A stretch of 64,000 bases of DNA from Aurifilum marmelostoma (Eukaryota > Ascomycota > Sordariomycetes > Diaporthales > Cryphonectriaceae): assembly GCA_027559495.1 (NCBI GenBank), contig JAMXSV010000003.1, positions 3,658,001 through 3,722,000 on the forward strand, in the 5' to 3' direction. The notes below the pieces were generated by a model that worked only from the letters and a program-made list of their open reading frames with translations, was not told the origin of the DNA and ran no database searches. Shown in pieces: positions 35,101 through 46,918 of the stretch. The position numbers and the translations under genes were made by a program. The first letter of the stretch is position 1, and the number at the start of each line of letters is the position of its first letter.

Positions 35101-37094
35101 GGCCAGCTCTGTCAGGAGGGACCACGCGGGTGGGTCTGGCAGAGACTTCAGGGCGGAATCGAGGCGGCTGACAACTTCGCGGGCCATAGGGAAATTCCTG
35201 ACGAGGTGAAGGCCCATCTGCGACCATTGGGCACCCTGTCCGGTGAACACGAAGCAGACGCGGGGAGGCGGGGATGATGGCGACAACCCCTTTCCGCCAA
35301 TGACGAGGGCGTCCTCACTGATTGACCCGGTGTCGCGGCAGAGGCTGAATGCTGCTACATAGTGTCTGGTTCGGCGCTCCGAGAGGGTATACGCGAGATC
35401 AGACAGGTCGGCTGACACCCCTGGCCTGATGAAGTGTGCTGATAGAGATCCGACATATCTGCGCAGAGATTCCTCGTCGTTGGCTGAAAAGAAGAGCACT
35501 GATGGCGGCGTCGCTGCGGGGTCATTATAGTCTCCGTCATCGTCGTCCTCCTCGTCATGAAGCTGGTCCAAGAAAAAAGTCCTGTTGTATGAGGACACGC
35601 CTCTTGACCGACCAAGCATCTCTGGTGATAACGATTCCACCACGGCATGAGCATTGGCGCCCCCAAATCCATAAGAACTGACACTGGCCCGCCTAACCAC
35701 CGACGTATTGCCACCACTAGCAGCAGTATTTAACTTCTTAGGCCACTTGATCGTTGTTCTTGTGGCGCGGACTTTTGATCCGTCAAAATCGATATCAGGA
35801 TTCGGCTCCAGAAAGGTCGGATTCCCTGGAATAAATCCAGACTCGACAGCCAACACAGCCTTGATGAGGCCCGAGAGGCCCGCGGCCGCCTCCGAGTGTC
35901 CAATGTTACTCTTGATCGACCCGATCACCAGTTCTCTCCCTGGCTCACGTGTCGGCGCAAACACACTGGCGGCAGCGCGTACCTCGATAGGATCCCCAGT
36001 CGGGGTTCCGGTGCCGTGAGACTCGAGAAACCCCGTGTCATTGAAGTTGGCAATTCCAGCATTGGCGTAGGCCCTCCTGATACAAGCAGCCTGTGCTTCG
36101 GCGCTGGGACTGGCGATGCCCGAAGCTGTGTGGCCGTCACTGTTCGCGGCCGTGCCCTTGATGACGGCCCGGATAGGGTCTCCGTTGCGGAGGGCGTCGT
36201 CGAGCCTTTTGAGGTACATCACGCTGACCCCTTCTGCTTTCACGTACCCGTCGGCTTTTGCGTCGAAGCTGTGGCAGCGGCCTGACCCGGACTGGGCTGC
36301 ACGCAGCATACCCGTCTCCTGGTTGTGCTCCGGGCTGAGCCAGAGGTTGACGCCGCCAACGAGCATTCCGTCGGCCTGAAAAGAGTCCAAGTACCGACAC
36401 GCGACGTCCACGCCCACCAAGCTGGACGAGCAGGCAGTGTCGACGGTGAAACTGGGGCCATGGATGTCAAGGAAGTGGCTGATCCTGTTGCTGTGGATGG
36501 CTGACGCCGTGCCGATCGTGGCTGAGTCGGGCCGGTCTTCTGGGTCGTGCGTCTGCATGTCGTGATAGTCTGACGAGCTGGACCCGACAATGCAGCCCGT
36601 GCTGGTTTTGGATAGGGACTCCAGTGTAGTCCCTGCATTCTCGAGGCACTCGTAGGCCACTTCGAGGAGCTGGCGCTGCTGAGGGTCCATGCCGATGCAG
36701 TCGGCCTGCTTTAGGCGGAAAAATTGCCCGTCAAAGAGGGCCGGGTCGACATCTTCGACTACAAGATTGGTTAGCATATTCTTTATTCTGAGGAAAAGAC
36801 TTGGTGATGTGTGATCCGAGCTATGATTAGATACTTACTAAACATGCCACCGGGCGATTTCATCGTCCGTAGCCGTCCCCGTCCATCATAGTGACCCGCC
36901 AGTCGGAACCGAGAAGGAGGGGGAGCGTTTTCCGCCACGCCGTGCCGAAGCAAGAAATCCCAGAGGGCCGTGGGCGAGTTGCTGTGGCCGGGCAGACGAC
37001 AGGCCATGCCCACCACGGCGACTGGTGTCTGGATCTTCCCATGATGTTGGTCCTTGTCCACACTGCCCATCTTGAGCAAGTGAGTCACTGTCAC
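29173..37094 (-). CDS. Highly reducing iterative type I polyketide synthase
   Basis: Builds a reduced polyketide chain from acetyl/malonyl-CoA in the cytosol. Exons are 37094-36839, 36758-31069, 30984-30472 and 30408-29173; three GT-AG introns join conserved sequence (GGMF-IEDVD, VGAE-VYVTAG, VKVP-IRMAP), giving 2564 aa. Order: KS (Cys about 195 in DTACSSS, His about 333 and 373), AT (GHSSGE, Ser about 681), DH (His about 1030 in LRDHKLF, Asp about 1238 in LHPAVIDAALQ), a shortened CMeT-like stretch, ER (AAGGLGIAS), KR (Tyr in QANYAAGNAF) and ACP (Ser about 2511 in YGVDSLAAMEV). The CMeT lacks the SAM-binding E-x-G-x-G-x-G motif (LECKVCPSD at about 1422-1430), so C-methylation is not expected. 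The DH H-x3-G-x4-P motif has Arg in place of Gly. There is no thioesterase or reductase domain, so release needs another protein. The start could also be 37070 (MGSVDKDQ). Confidence 0.95.
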
Positions 37095-37940
37095 CCTCTT
37101 GCTTTCTTCCTTTACTGTACTATGCCTAACAAGAGGTAAGCAAGTACGTATTGTGACTGCTGTGTGGAAGCCAACGAGTAATCAGCATATCAGATATCTG
37201 GCTGACTTATAACATCTGATGACGGTAGACAGCCGATCATAGATATGTCACATGAGACTTACTACTACTGCCCCCTGGCTTATGAATATGAAGTCACCTA
37301 TCATTGTGACCAATATGCAAGGCGAAGTGCATCTCGCCCAATACATTACAGAGCCCTTCGTGATTCTCATTTTTGCACGAGCACGAGGCCAGCACGACCA
37401 ATAGTTGCTTGGCCACACACATAACACCATCGTGATGATAAGCTGCTGCAGTGTGATCAGCCTTCCTTCGTTTGGGGGCCAAAAAAATCGAAATCGGCAG
37501 AAGAGACAATATGCACAATCAGGCAGGTTCAGAGATGGTCAGTGTTATGGTAGTATTCGGGCTATTCTAAGAACTTCATTCATGTCCGACTGACGTCGTA
37601 TCAGGTAGGTATTTGTACTTCTGAACTGTACCATAACAAGGCCCCATGCACACCAGTAACGTATGTCAGCATTGGCGTTCCAGGTAACGGGTGTCAGGCG
37701 GTGTCTCCAATTTCGAAGGGGACAGACACTCTATCAACGGCAAGCTCCGTTACGCCGGAGCAGGTCGCTTTATCCAAAGGGTTATAGTTAGTGGCAAGGG
37801 CGAATAGATAGACGTCGCATCTGCAGAACACGAGGTCTATGCTGATCCATATGACAGCTGAGAAATGTGAGAGACTGGATCAATATATCTCGATGTTATA
37901 CATTGTAGGATATCATGTATATCGTCATGAATCAAGTACT
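37095..37940. other. PKS promoter region
   Basis: 846 bases upstream of the PKS and downstream of the hydrolase (both minus). No gene is supported, and I see no clear binding site for a pathway regulator. Confidence 0.5.
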
Positions 37941-38949
37941 TCACTTGCTGCGTCCCAGGCTCTCCCGAATGAAATTAATCTGTGCATCCAATACCCTCTC
38001 AAAGTCCTCGCCACCAAAAACATCCATATGGCCTTTCCCCTGCACCGTCAGCAGCCTTTTTCTTTCCCGTCATCCCATTATTGTCACCGTCAGGGATGGC
38101 ATCGAAAACTAATGACTTTTGCTGCTCCGCAGGCGAGAGCGTGTCTTGTTCCGGGATGACAATCATCACAGGAGTAGGTGGGACCAAGGGCATGTATACA
38201 AACGGGTGAAAAGTGGCCAACCGGTAGTAGGTCGTTAGTGTAGTTGGCTGTTCGTACCCGGGACGGATAGACCGTGGCCCGACGGCGATTAAGTCACGGT
38301 CCGCGTCCACTAGAGGTTGCTGCTGATGATGATTGTTTTCATCCTCGTCGTCCATTCCAGCAGCAGCAGCAACTCCATGACCAGTGCCACCAAAGCCGAC
38401 AGGATTCTGGCCGTCGTCTGTGAGCATGGGTAGATAGACCGGCGTGTTCCCGGCTACCAGCGACTCCCGCTCCCGCATGGCCTGGCGCATAGCCTGACGA
38501 TGCCGCTGCGGCGGCGAGAACTCCCATGCGACCAACGGCGCCGTGGCCACCACAGCAGCCGCCCGCTTGTCCAAGGCAGCAGCGCACAGCGCCACGGTGC
38601 CGCTGAACGAATAGCCCCAGAGCACGATGCGTTTTGGGTCGACCAGCGCGCGGTGAGGGTTCTGGGCCGACTTGAGAAAGGTGAGGGCGTCATGGTAGTC
38701 CTCGACCTGGCGGCGTGGGTCGATCTCGCTGCGGGGCGTGCCGTCGGACTCGCCGATTGAGCGGGGATCGTAGGCTAGGGCTGTGAAGCCGCCGGTATGG
38801 CAGAGGTATTCGGCAATCTCGAGGATGGCAATCTCCTTGGTGAGGTTGAAGCCCGGGGTGAGGATGATTGCTGGGCCCCTACTTGCTGCGGGATAGATGT
38901 GGCCCCGGAGTGTGAGTCCGTCTACCGTCTTGAATTGTATCTTGGACAT
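37941..38949 (-). CDS. Alpha/beta hydrolase of the fungal polyketide-transferase type, one frame slip
   Basis: A dienelactone-hydrolase-like alpha/beta hydrolase. Relatives such as the fumagillin polyketide transferase take chains from HR-PKSs without a thioesterase. From MSKIQFKTVDG (ATG 38949; 38994 is an in-frame alternative) it runs 335 aa: LTPGFNLTKE (oxyanion region), the nucleophile elbow GYSFSG (Ser 114) and EQDTLS (acid). The C-terminal part with the catalytic His (GKGHMDVFGGEDFERV) lies in a different frame. Removing one T from the T5 run (38057-38061) joins it and gives exactly 336 codons. A 55-nt intron is an alternative but has a weak donor and would delete the conserved stretch before the His. 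A Gln/His/Asp-rich loop (about residues 215-235) is an insertion. It sits between the PKS and P450, divergent from the latter; a role in chain release is inferred. Confidence 0.8.
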
Positions 38950-40221
38950 TATGCTACCCAAGATGGACAGTTTGGGACCAGGATAGTGAGCCAAGTGATT
39001 TCAGTCCTACAAAAATCGTGGTACAGATTGCGAATCAAGATTTGATTCAGGCGAAGAGTTGGAGGCCCATAGTCTAAACAAGGCCTGTATACTTGGTCTA
39101 TGAACGCCATCACAAGATACAGCAGAGCTACAATAGAAAATCTATTCCGTGAAATACCATGTCTAGGCGCGATTGTGAGGTAGTAAATTTGATCATGATC
39201 CCTGGTGACTGTGGCCTTTTGGCAGCACATCCTGCGTCGAGGACAATCATTCGTCTAACCCTCCAGGGGGAAACGCTCCCATTTCGACATATGACCTTGC
39301 CAAAATGCGGGAATACCCACTTTCCCCTCGTGCCCATTCGCTGTTGGCTGACATTACGAGATATCACAGCGCAACGTGTACCGGTACTTCACGTCCACTG
39401 CAAGCCGTCAAGAGATCGTCAGCGACCTTAGTAAGTATAAGGCTTTCTTCTGACATGTTGTGCCCTAGCATCCCGGTCTCACGGCCTCAGCCCCGAAACT
39501 GATCGACTGGTTTGATCCATCAATCACATGCTAGAACCTTGCCAAGTAAATGTTTCTTTACATCATGTCTGCCCCCCTTACGTGATCCTGGCAGGCTGTG
39601 TTTCGACAGATTTACGCTTCTCTTACGTGCCTCTCACCTGCATCAATAGTTTGTGAAACGAGGGAAAACAAATCATCAGGGATTCAGGTCAGCTTGCTAC
39701 ATCTCTTCTGCCAACTGCCGAACAGGGCAATCGTTTCGTCGAGCAATCCTGGAGGATCGATGAACTACGCTAATTTTTCTGCTGCGCGTAGAACGAGTCT
39801 CGACATCTTGCAGAGTTGCATTCGCAGGATTCGGCCAATATTATGCCTGCAAGAGTATCGTCCTAGAACGTATATCTAATGGTACGGTTCCATTGGGCTA
39901 AAGAGACCATAAGATTACGTCGAGCGGACCTGGCGATGCCTAAGAAGGCCATTCATTCGAGGTGGAAGAGATTGTTGAACTACAGTTGCTACTGCATCAG
40001 TACTAAGTAGTAAGTGGCGATCAAGACCGCAAGCTTGCGTTTCAATTACCGAGCTGTACTTGCTGGAGTCATCACAGTAGATATGCCGAACCTGACGATC
40101 ATGTTACTTTGTTTGCACGTGCGTGCATGATATTCTCCAGCGAATTCCAGTGTTTGACATGACTGTCTCTTAATCACTGTACCAAATCTACTGTAGCGAG
40201 GTCTCAAACTCTGCTCACAAC
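38950..40221. promoter_or_regulatory. Divergent promoter region, hydrolase (-) and P450 (+)
   Basis: 1.27 kb between divergent starts. It contains a 10-bp palindrome GTACCGGTAC at about 39377-39386. No gene is supported in it, and the open frames on the plus strand around 39159-39502 look random. Confidence 0.4.
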
Positions 40222-41904
40222 ATGAAGGCCCTGCTTTTCGGGCTCGTGGACGACTCTTCCTCGCCGTGGCCCAACATCCTAGCAGCCATAGGACTAGCAT
40301 GGCTCGTTTACATTGTTCTTCTGGCCTTCCACCGTCTCTATCTCAATGACTTGTCCAAGTTCCCGGGCCCTAAGCTCGCAGCCGTGACAGGATGGTATGA
40401 AGCTTATTTTGATATTATCCACAAGGGAGGCGGACAATTTCCCTTCGAGATTGCCCGCATGCACGCTGTCCACGGCCCCATCGTGCGCATCAACCCTGAC
40501 GAGCTACATGTCGCCGACCCCGAGTTCTATGATACTCTCTACACGACAGGTGCGGCCTACAATAAGCCTGTGAAGTTCGAGGCACGGTTCGGCGTGCCCT
40601 ACTCGCTCATGGCCACCGCCAGCGGCCAGCTCCACAAGGCGCGCCGCGCGGCCGTCAGTCCACTGTTTTCGAAGGCCCGGGTGCGTGATGAGTACAGCAG
40701 ACGGGTTTTGGAAGGCATCGAGCGCATCTCTCGGCGGCTTGAAGAGGAGTGGAAGGGGCAGGACGGAAAAGTGCTGAATATTCTCGATATGTTCAAGTGC
40801 TTCACGGCCGACATTATTATGGACCTCATGTTCACGCAGCCGAAGAACTTTTGGAAGGCTCCTGGGTTTCATGTCGAGTACCTGCAGGCTGTCGACGCAC
40901 TGGCACGCTGGGGTCATGTCACCTATCACTTTGGTTTTGTGAACCAAATCCTCAACAGCCTGCCAGACTGGCTCGTCGAGCGCATTTTCCCACCTTTTAG
41001 GCCTGCCGTCGAGCTCCGTCGGGAGACAAAGCAGCTTATCGCAGAGGTTCTAGCGGAAAAAGAGAAGACTGTAGCACTCAGCAATAATGACGCGAACAAC
41101 AACAACAACAGTGAGAACCACAGCGAGAGAGCGACGACCACCGCCGTCGCTGCCAAAATCCCCTATTCGCAGCACAGAAATCTGTTCCATGAGCTCGTCT
41201 TCTCAGACATCCTGCCGCCCTCGGAGATCCACCTCGAGAGGCTCGCACAGGAGTGTTCTTTTCTTGTCGGCGCCGGGTTCGAGGCCACAGCCTGGACCAT
41301 GTCCGTCGGGGCCTTCCACATTGTCAACTCTCCGTCCACCCATGCGCGCCTCAAGGCCGAGCTTGCAGCCGCCATCCCAGATCCTTCGCACATCCCTCCC
41401 TGGTCACAATTAGAGCAGCTACCCTACCTCACAGCCGTCATCAAAGAGAGCCTGCGCCTGTCTCACGCCAAGGTAGTGCGTCTACCGCGACAGCAGAACG
41501 AGCTTACCCTCAACTCCCAGCACCAGCAACCATGGGTGTATAAGGAGTGGACTATTCCTACTACCGCTATCATGGGAATGAATCTTTGGATGCTGCACAC
41601 CAACAAGAACATCTGGGGCCCTGACGCAGACATCTTCCGGCCAGAGCGCTGGCTAGGCGACCCCAAGGGTCCCGACGGTGTGAAGCCCTTGACACGGTAC
41701 CTGTTGGCTTTTGGCAAGGGGACAAGGGGCTGCGCAGGACTGCACCTAGCTTATTGTGAGATGTATTTGAGTTTTGCTACCCTGTTTCGAAGGCATGAGT
41801 TCACTCTGTTTGAGACAACAGAAAAGGATGTGGAGTTTCATCAGGAGTTTATGAAGAGTGTGCCGCAGGAGGGGTCCAAGGGCGTGCGTTTTTTTGTGAA
41901 TTGA
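40222..41904 (+). CDS. Cytochrome P450 monooxygenase
   Basis: A membrane-anchored haem monooxygenase, presumably at the ER. Single exon, 560 aa. An N-terminal membrane helix (about residues 17-37) is followed by the Pro-rich hinge FPGPKLAA. I-helix VGAGFEATAW (A-G-x-E-A-T type), K-helix ESLR, PERW, and the haem loop FGKGTRGCAG with Cys504 are all intact. A low-complexity Asn/Ser insertion (NNDANNNNNSENHSE, about residues 288-302) lies before the I-helix, in a surface loop that varies in this family. It resembles the Tri4-like fungal P450 group in general plan. It is the only cluster enzyme longer than 500 aa without an intron. Divergent from the hydrolase; a role in oxidising the polyketide is inferred. 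Confidence 0.92.
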   Translation: MKALLFGLVDDSSSPWPNILAAIGLAWLVYIVLLAFHRLYLNDLSKFPGPKLAAVTGWYEAYFDIIHKGGGQFPFEIARMHAVHGPIVRINPDELHVADPEFYDTLYTTGAAYNKPVKFEARFGVPYSLMATASGQLHKARRAAVSPLFSKARVRDEYSRRVLEGIERISRRLEEEWKGQDGKVLNILDMFKCFTADIIMDLMFTQPKNFWKAPGFHVEYLQAVDALARWGHVTYHFGFVNQILNSLPDWLVERIFPPFRPAVELRRETKQLIAEVLAEKEKTVALSNNDANNNNNSENHSERATTTAVAAKIPYSQHRNLFHELVFSDILPPSEIHLERLAQECSFLVGAGFEATAWTMSVGAFHIVNSPSTHARLKAELAAAIPDPSHIPPWSQLEQLPYLTAVIKESLRLSHAKVVRLPRQQNELTLNSQHQQPWVYKEWTIPTTAIMGMNLWMLHTNKNIWGPDADIFRPERWLGDPKGPDGVKPLTRYLLAFGKGTRGCAGLHLAYCEMYLSFATLFRRHEFTLFETTEKDVEFHQEFMKSVPQEGSKGVRFFVN

Positions 41905-42180
41905 GTCTAGAGCTGAGACAAAACGAACCCAAAAATTGCATCAAAGCATGAAGTCACTTTCCGCTGGCATGGCCAAGTTCAATACGATAGTTTGAAGGGG
42001 GATTTTAAATTGCATTGAAGGAAAATCAGGAATTACTTCGTAGCTAGCCCAGTCATACTATCATTCTATGTATTGTGTATATGAACTGCGAAGGAAAACC
42101 AATTGCTTCGTTCTATTCTCTAAACCGCTTTTACTAAATCGTCTACAGCATAATTATTAACCATACAGTCATGGCATCCT

Positions 42181-43776
42181 TTAGTAATGATGAGTCGTCG
42201 ACGCCACCAGATTCTGCTCATCCTCGTCCTCCTTTAGCCCAGGAATATTACTATAAGTACTGTCGTCCATTCTCAACCACCTCTTGTCCTGTTGCCCGCG
42301 GGGAACGGACAACAGTTCGACATCCCTCGTCACGGAGATCAGCCCATCCGCGCGGTCCTGCGCCTTGCGAAGCGCCTGGATGCGCGTCGTATGCCGGCTT
42401 CCGACGTCGCTCGGGTAATACGAGTTGGGCACGTCCATGGGCATGTCGACGTGGTTGCTGCCGCTCCCACTCTTCTTGGATCGCTTCTTGTTGCTCCTCG
42501 AGCCGGCTGCACCGGTGCCGGCCCCGACGGTCCAGCCGAGGTTGAAGGCGCGGCTGATGTGGGGGAGGAAAGGGCGGTAGGCGGGCAGCGAGGTGGCGAA
42601 GAGGCCCACTGTGAGCTCTACGTGGGTGGTGATCCAGACACCGACAGCATCGTCTGAGAACGTCACGCGAGAAGAACGGCGGTGTCAGGAAGAACATCTT
42701 CTATAGAGGGAGTGGAAGGCAGGCTCATACGTACAAGACAGATCTGTAGATGTAATCAAATCCAAGGTCAGGGGGAGTCGAACAATAGTGACAATACATG
42801 CACTGAGGGTAGTTGCAAAGCCAGATGTTAGTGAGCAGAACTTCCTAGACGAAGCGGGCAGGTGTGGATTTGGAAAGAAGGAATAAGAAAAAGAGGAAAA
42901 AGACAGGGCGTGAGAAAGAAAATTCAGGACTTGAACATACCATGATCCAACAACAAAGACGGCAATGACTATGGCCTTGAGGTGACTTTTCAGCTGAAGC
43001 TGCATGACGAGCGGGATAGGCATGAGCAGGACGGCAAAGTCGGTAGCGATGCCGATGACACTAGACACGATGGAGAGCACAGCATCGTTGACACATTTGG
43101 CACCTGGCCGCAGCAGAGGGTCCCAGCCAGCTTCGATGGGAATACACGTAAAGATAGTGATGAGCTGCGTTGTGACGCACCAGCCGACCACCACGAACCC
43201 CACCACCCAGAGCAGCCGGCGGAAAACAACCTGAGGAAAGATGCTGGCGTAGAGGGCCAGGTTGCTGAGCTTTATGAGGCAGATGGCAAAGTTGTACAGG
43301 ATGGCCTCGAGATTGAAATTCTACAGTTGATTCGTTAGCCGCCATCGCAGATCTGAATATGAGAGAATCTCAAGAGCACGTACTGTCTGCAGTGCCTTTT
43401 CACTCTTTACGTATTGAACATGCTTGCCGTTGTCCACGTCGATGCTGAGCCCGAAGACAATTTGTGTACCGACAACAAAAGCCTAGTCACCCCATTCACG
43501 TCAACCAGTTGTAATTAGTCGGCACGCATTGCTTAAGCTGAATCTTGCCCGTACCCAAGCTGAAAAGATGAGCCAGTCACTGGCTCTGGGTCTTGAGTGG
43601 CCGAGACGGATGGCAAACATCCGCAGCGCGACAAACAGGGCGCACAGGAAGCCACAAACTGCAGCAGTGGTGATGATCTGGGGCACGCGCGTGCCGGTGG
43701 GCATTGCTTCTTCTGCTGTTTCTCGGCGCATGACCGAGACCAGCGAACTCAAGGCCGCTGCTGGCAATAATGCCAT
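42181..43776 (-). CDS. Fungal rhodopsin-domain integral membrane protein
   Basis: A seven-helix membrane protein of the fungal rhodopsin-domain (Pth11-like, without CFEM) family. Exons are 43776-43555, 43482-43384, 43320-42941, 42802-42735 and 42653-42181 (413 aa). All four introns are GT-AG, and the junctions rebuild typical sequence (FSAW-AFVVG, LQT-NFNLEAI, VGS-CACIVTIVRL, STDLS-YDDAVGVW). Helices are visible at about residues 30-55, 70-90, 115-140, 145-170, 195-220, 225-250 and 265-290. The tail is cytosolic, basic (NKKRSKKSG) and disordered. Such proteins often sit in secondary-metabolite clusters without a known job; they may sense or handle a small molecule. It shares a divergent promoter with the FAD oxidase. 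Confidence 0.85.
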
Positions 43777-44941
43777 GGTGCTATGATCGGGGCTGAAGAC
43801 GGGAAAATGAGCGATGGAAGCTCTATTGTTCCAAGTCAGGGTTGAGAATCTCGATAGTGGGTATAGTTTATTAAGATGGAGACCTGGGAAATGGCACTGG
43901 GAGAATGGTAATGTTCAAAAGGGCTACAGGAATAATTCATGCGGCATGGACGCCTTCCTCTGAGCATCTAAAACGGGATTCTTTTAGTGATTAAAAATCA
44001 AGCACACACACCGAGAGGCTGAGAAAGCCAGAATCGCCAGGCTCAGAACACCATTCTCTGAGCACATTACCTAAGGGGCCGAGCAGGGACGAAGTCGTAA
44101 AAGGATCATGATGCCTGAAGGGTGATGAGACATGCTGGCTACGATCCATACTTGATTTAGACATGCAGCTAGTCGCGACACAGAGCTCACATTGACGCCC
44201 ATTCCCTGCAGTCATCAGCTGTGTGCGTAGTGTGCATGTGTGTGTGTGTGTGTGTGTGTGTGGAATCGGAGTAGTCTTTTAGGCGAATTGTAGCCTGACC
44301 TTTGGAAGCAGTCTTCACCGGAAGCAAGGGTGACAATCACTTACTGTATTCGAATGATCATGCATGGAGTTTGTATGCATAGTGATAGTCATGTCAGCAA
44401 TATCCCGGCTGGGGAGCTGGGGGGCGTAAAGTAGTGGTACATGCACGAACGCCACCCGCCCCGTCCCGCCCTTCTGGGGTCTTTTTGTCTCTCATGCTTG
44501 CCAGTACGCGGGCGTAGACTCCCACTACAGTCAGTTTCGCCACGGAGAGGAAGTTCGCCGAGGCTACAGACCTGCTATTGCCATACCTGAAGAAAATGAG
44601 AGGATGGCTGGGGGCTAAATACTTCACCACAGACATAAGTTCCAATTCCACGTGACGCGTACATTCCTTGGACTGTGCCCCAGTACTGTATTAAAGAATA
44701 GGATGCATGGAATTCATCATTATACATGCAGCCAGTGATACCACTTCTGGCGGTATGGCCATAAGTGCATGCAGCTTGCCATCTCGATTCCCATCACACC
44801 TGTTATAACGCCAGGCGCGTCGCCAAGAAGGTTACATTCGTGCGGTTGACGGACGAGCTCGCCCCCCCCCCCCTTGACTCCTTCATTCCTGGCAAAAATA
44901 CTACACGGCCTCTCTTGGACCCTTTGAGAGCCTGAAACACC
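43777..44941. promoter_or_regulatory. Divergent promoter region, rhodopsin-domain (-) and FAD oxidase (+)
   Basis: 1.16 kb containing a (TG)13 tract (44237-44262) and a run of 12 C (44862-44873). Two open frames on the minus strand (43991-44215, 44394-44651) are not convincing. Confidence 0.4.
44237..44262. repeat. (TG)13 microsatellite
   Basis: Thirteen uninterrupted TG units in the divergent promoter region. Confidence 0.95.
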
Positions 44942-46918
44942 ATGGCCCTTTACTCTAGTCGGAGACCCTCAATGATTGGGTTCATTGCGACGTTGTTCCT
45001 TGCCCAATATGGTGCAGCGCAGCAGACCAACAGTACCTCCAACACCACCACTCCTCAAACACAGCAATGCAAGCCCATCCCCGGTGATTCAACATGGCCG
45101 TCGAAGTCAGACTGGGACTCGCTCAACACAACTGTCGAAGGCCGCCTCATCGCAACCGTTCCCCTCCCGTCCGTCTGCCACGACCCGGACTATGACGAGA
45201 CGGCTTGCGAGGCGCTGCAGGCAGTTTGGGGAATGCCCAATTTGCAGATAGCCCATCCCGCCGAGTTCCTGCAGCCGTGGTTCCTCAACCAATCCTGCTC
45301 TCCCTTTACGAACCACACTCTGCCTTGTGAGCTTGGCAATTATGCAAGCTACTCCATCAACGTGACCGACGCCGCCAATGACATCGCAGCCGGCATCGCT
45401 TTTGCTCAGGATACCAATGTCAGGCTAGTGATCAAGAACACTGGCTCCGAGTAAGTTGTCTCTATAAGTCTGATTCTATTCCCCGCTGCTGTGTGTCCGA
45501 GTGCTCAGTATCATCCCAAACTGACACCGCATTCTGTTGTTCGTGACAGCTTCATGGGCAAGAGCACAGGCACGGGTTCGCTCTCGTTGTGGACTCACAA
45601 CCTCGACACTATGGACTTCATCACCTATGAGAGCAACTACTACAACGGGACTGCTCTCAAGGTCGGTGCCGGAGTGCAGAGCGGCCCTGTGGCAAAGTTT
45701 GCGTATGAAAACGGCTACCGCGTCGTTCTCGGGTCTTGCGAGACGGTGGGCTTTGCAGGAGGCTTCATCCAAGGAGGTGGCCACTCGCAGCTCTCCGGGC
45801 TGTACGGCATGGCAGCCGACCAGATTCTTGAGATCGACCTTGTCACCCCAACAGGGACGTTTCTAACAGCCACGCCAACCAACAACACGGATCTGTACTG
45901 GGCCATTGCAGGCGGCGGAGGCGGTACCTATGGCGTCGTCACGAGCATGACGGTGCGTGTGTTCCCAGAGGCCTCAGTGGTCTACGCATCCTTCTACTTC
46001 ACCGTGGCCACCGTGGCAGGCGATGTCGACGCTTTCTGGGCTGCAGTGCAGACTTTCCACACCGAGCTCGACCTCCTCACAGCCACGGGCTCCGAGGGCA
46101 TGTATTTTCACACCGACTACTCCATTTCCAACGACACCCTGTACGTGGTCGGCCTGCTCGCACCCAACGGCACGACCGAGGCTCAGTTGACATCCTCCCT
46201 CTCGCCCATGATGAATGCCCTGGCCGCACAGAACAGCGCCCTGACACCGGACAACATGGGCTTCACCACCACGACCACTTCCTCGTGGTACGAAGAGTTC
46301 CAAAACACCCTCGCGCCGGCGCTCGTCAACGCCTCAATGGTGCCCGTCGTCGGAGCCAGGTTCCTCCCTCGCACGGCCACCTCATCAGCCTACCTAGACG
46401 ACAACGCCACCTCGCAGGCAGCGGCCGTCACATCAGCACTGCGCACCATGGCGGCAGGCGGGAACTTTACCATCGGGTGCGCCGCCGCCAACACCGACAA
46501 CACCGCAGCTTCAGGGAAAGCGGTGCAGCCCATAGCGCCCAACTCCGTCTTCTCCTCGTGGCGGACCTCTCTGGCGTCGTGCTTCGGGTACACGGCCTGG
46601 GACTGGCAGACCATGGACGCCACGGAGTGGGACACCGTGCTGGCGCTGCAGGCGCGCATCGAGGACGTCATACAGCCTGCGCTCGCGGCTGCAATGCCCA
46701 CGACGGGTGCGTATCTGAACGAGGCCAACTGGGACACTCCCGATTGGCAGATAACATTTTACGGGCCCGAGACGCATTATGATAGCTTGTTGCGCATCAA
46801 GAATGCATATGACCCCGAGAATGTGTTCTATGGACTGACGGCCGTCGGGAGCGAGGCGTGGAAGGAGGATGAGGATGGGAGACTATGCCGTGCGAACGTG
46901 ACGTATGTGCGCAAGTAG
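44942..46918 (+). CDS. Secreted FAD-linked oxidoreductase (berberine-bridge-enzyme-like)
   Basis: A flavin oxidase of the FAD_binding_4/BBE family. Exons are 44942-45450 and 45550-46918 (625 aa), with a 99-nt intron (GTAAGT..GACAG). It has a signal peptide ending near AQYGAAQQ and many N-glycosylation sites, so it should enter the secretory path. In the family a His in NTGHDF and a Cys in G-x-C-x-x-VG carry FAD covalently. Here the Cys is present (LGSCETVG, Cys233), but the His position is Ser169 (IKNTGSDFMGKSTG), so only single attachment is expected. GGGHSQLSGLYG and the C-terminal NVFYG are intact. Relatives perform oxidative ring closures and alcohol or amine oxidations in fungal pathways; the substrate is unknown. 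Confidence 0.9.

Noticed and set aside
38040..38095. A 55-nt intron explaining the hydrolase frame change
   Set aside because: Weak GTGACA donor, AAAG acceptor, and it would remove the conserved stretch before the catalytic His; kept only as an alternative.
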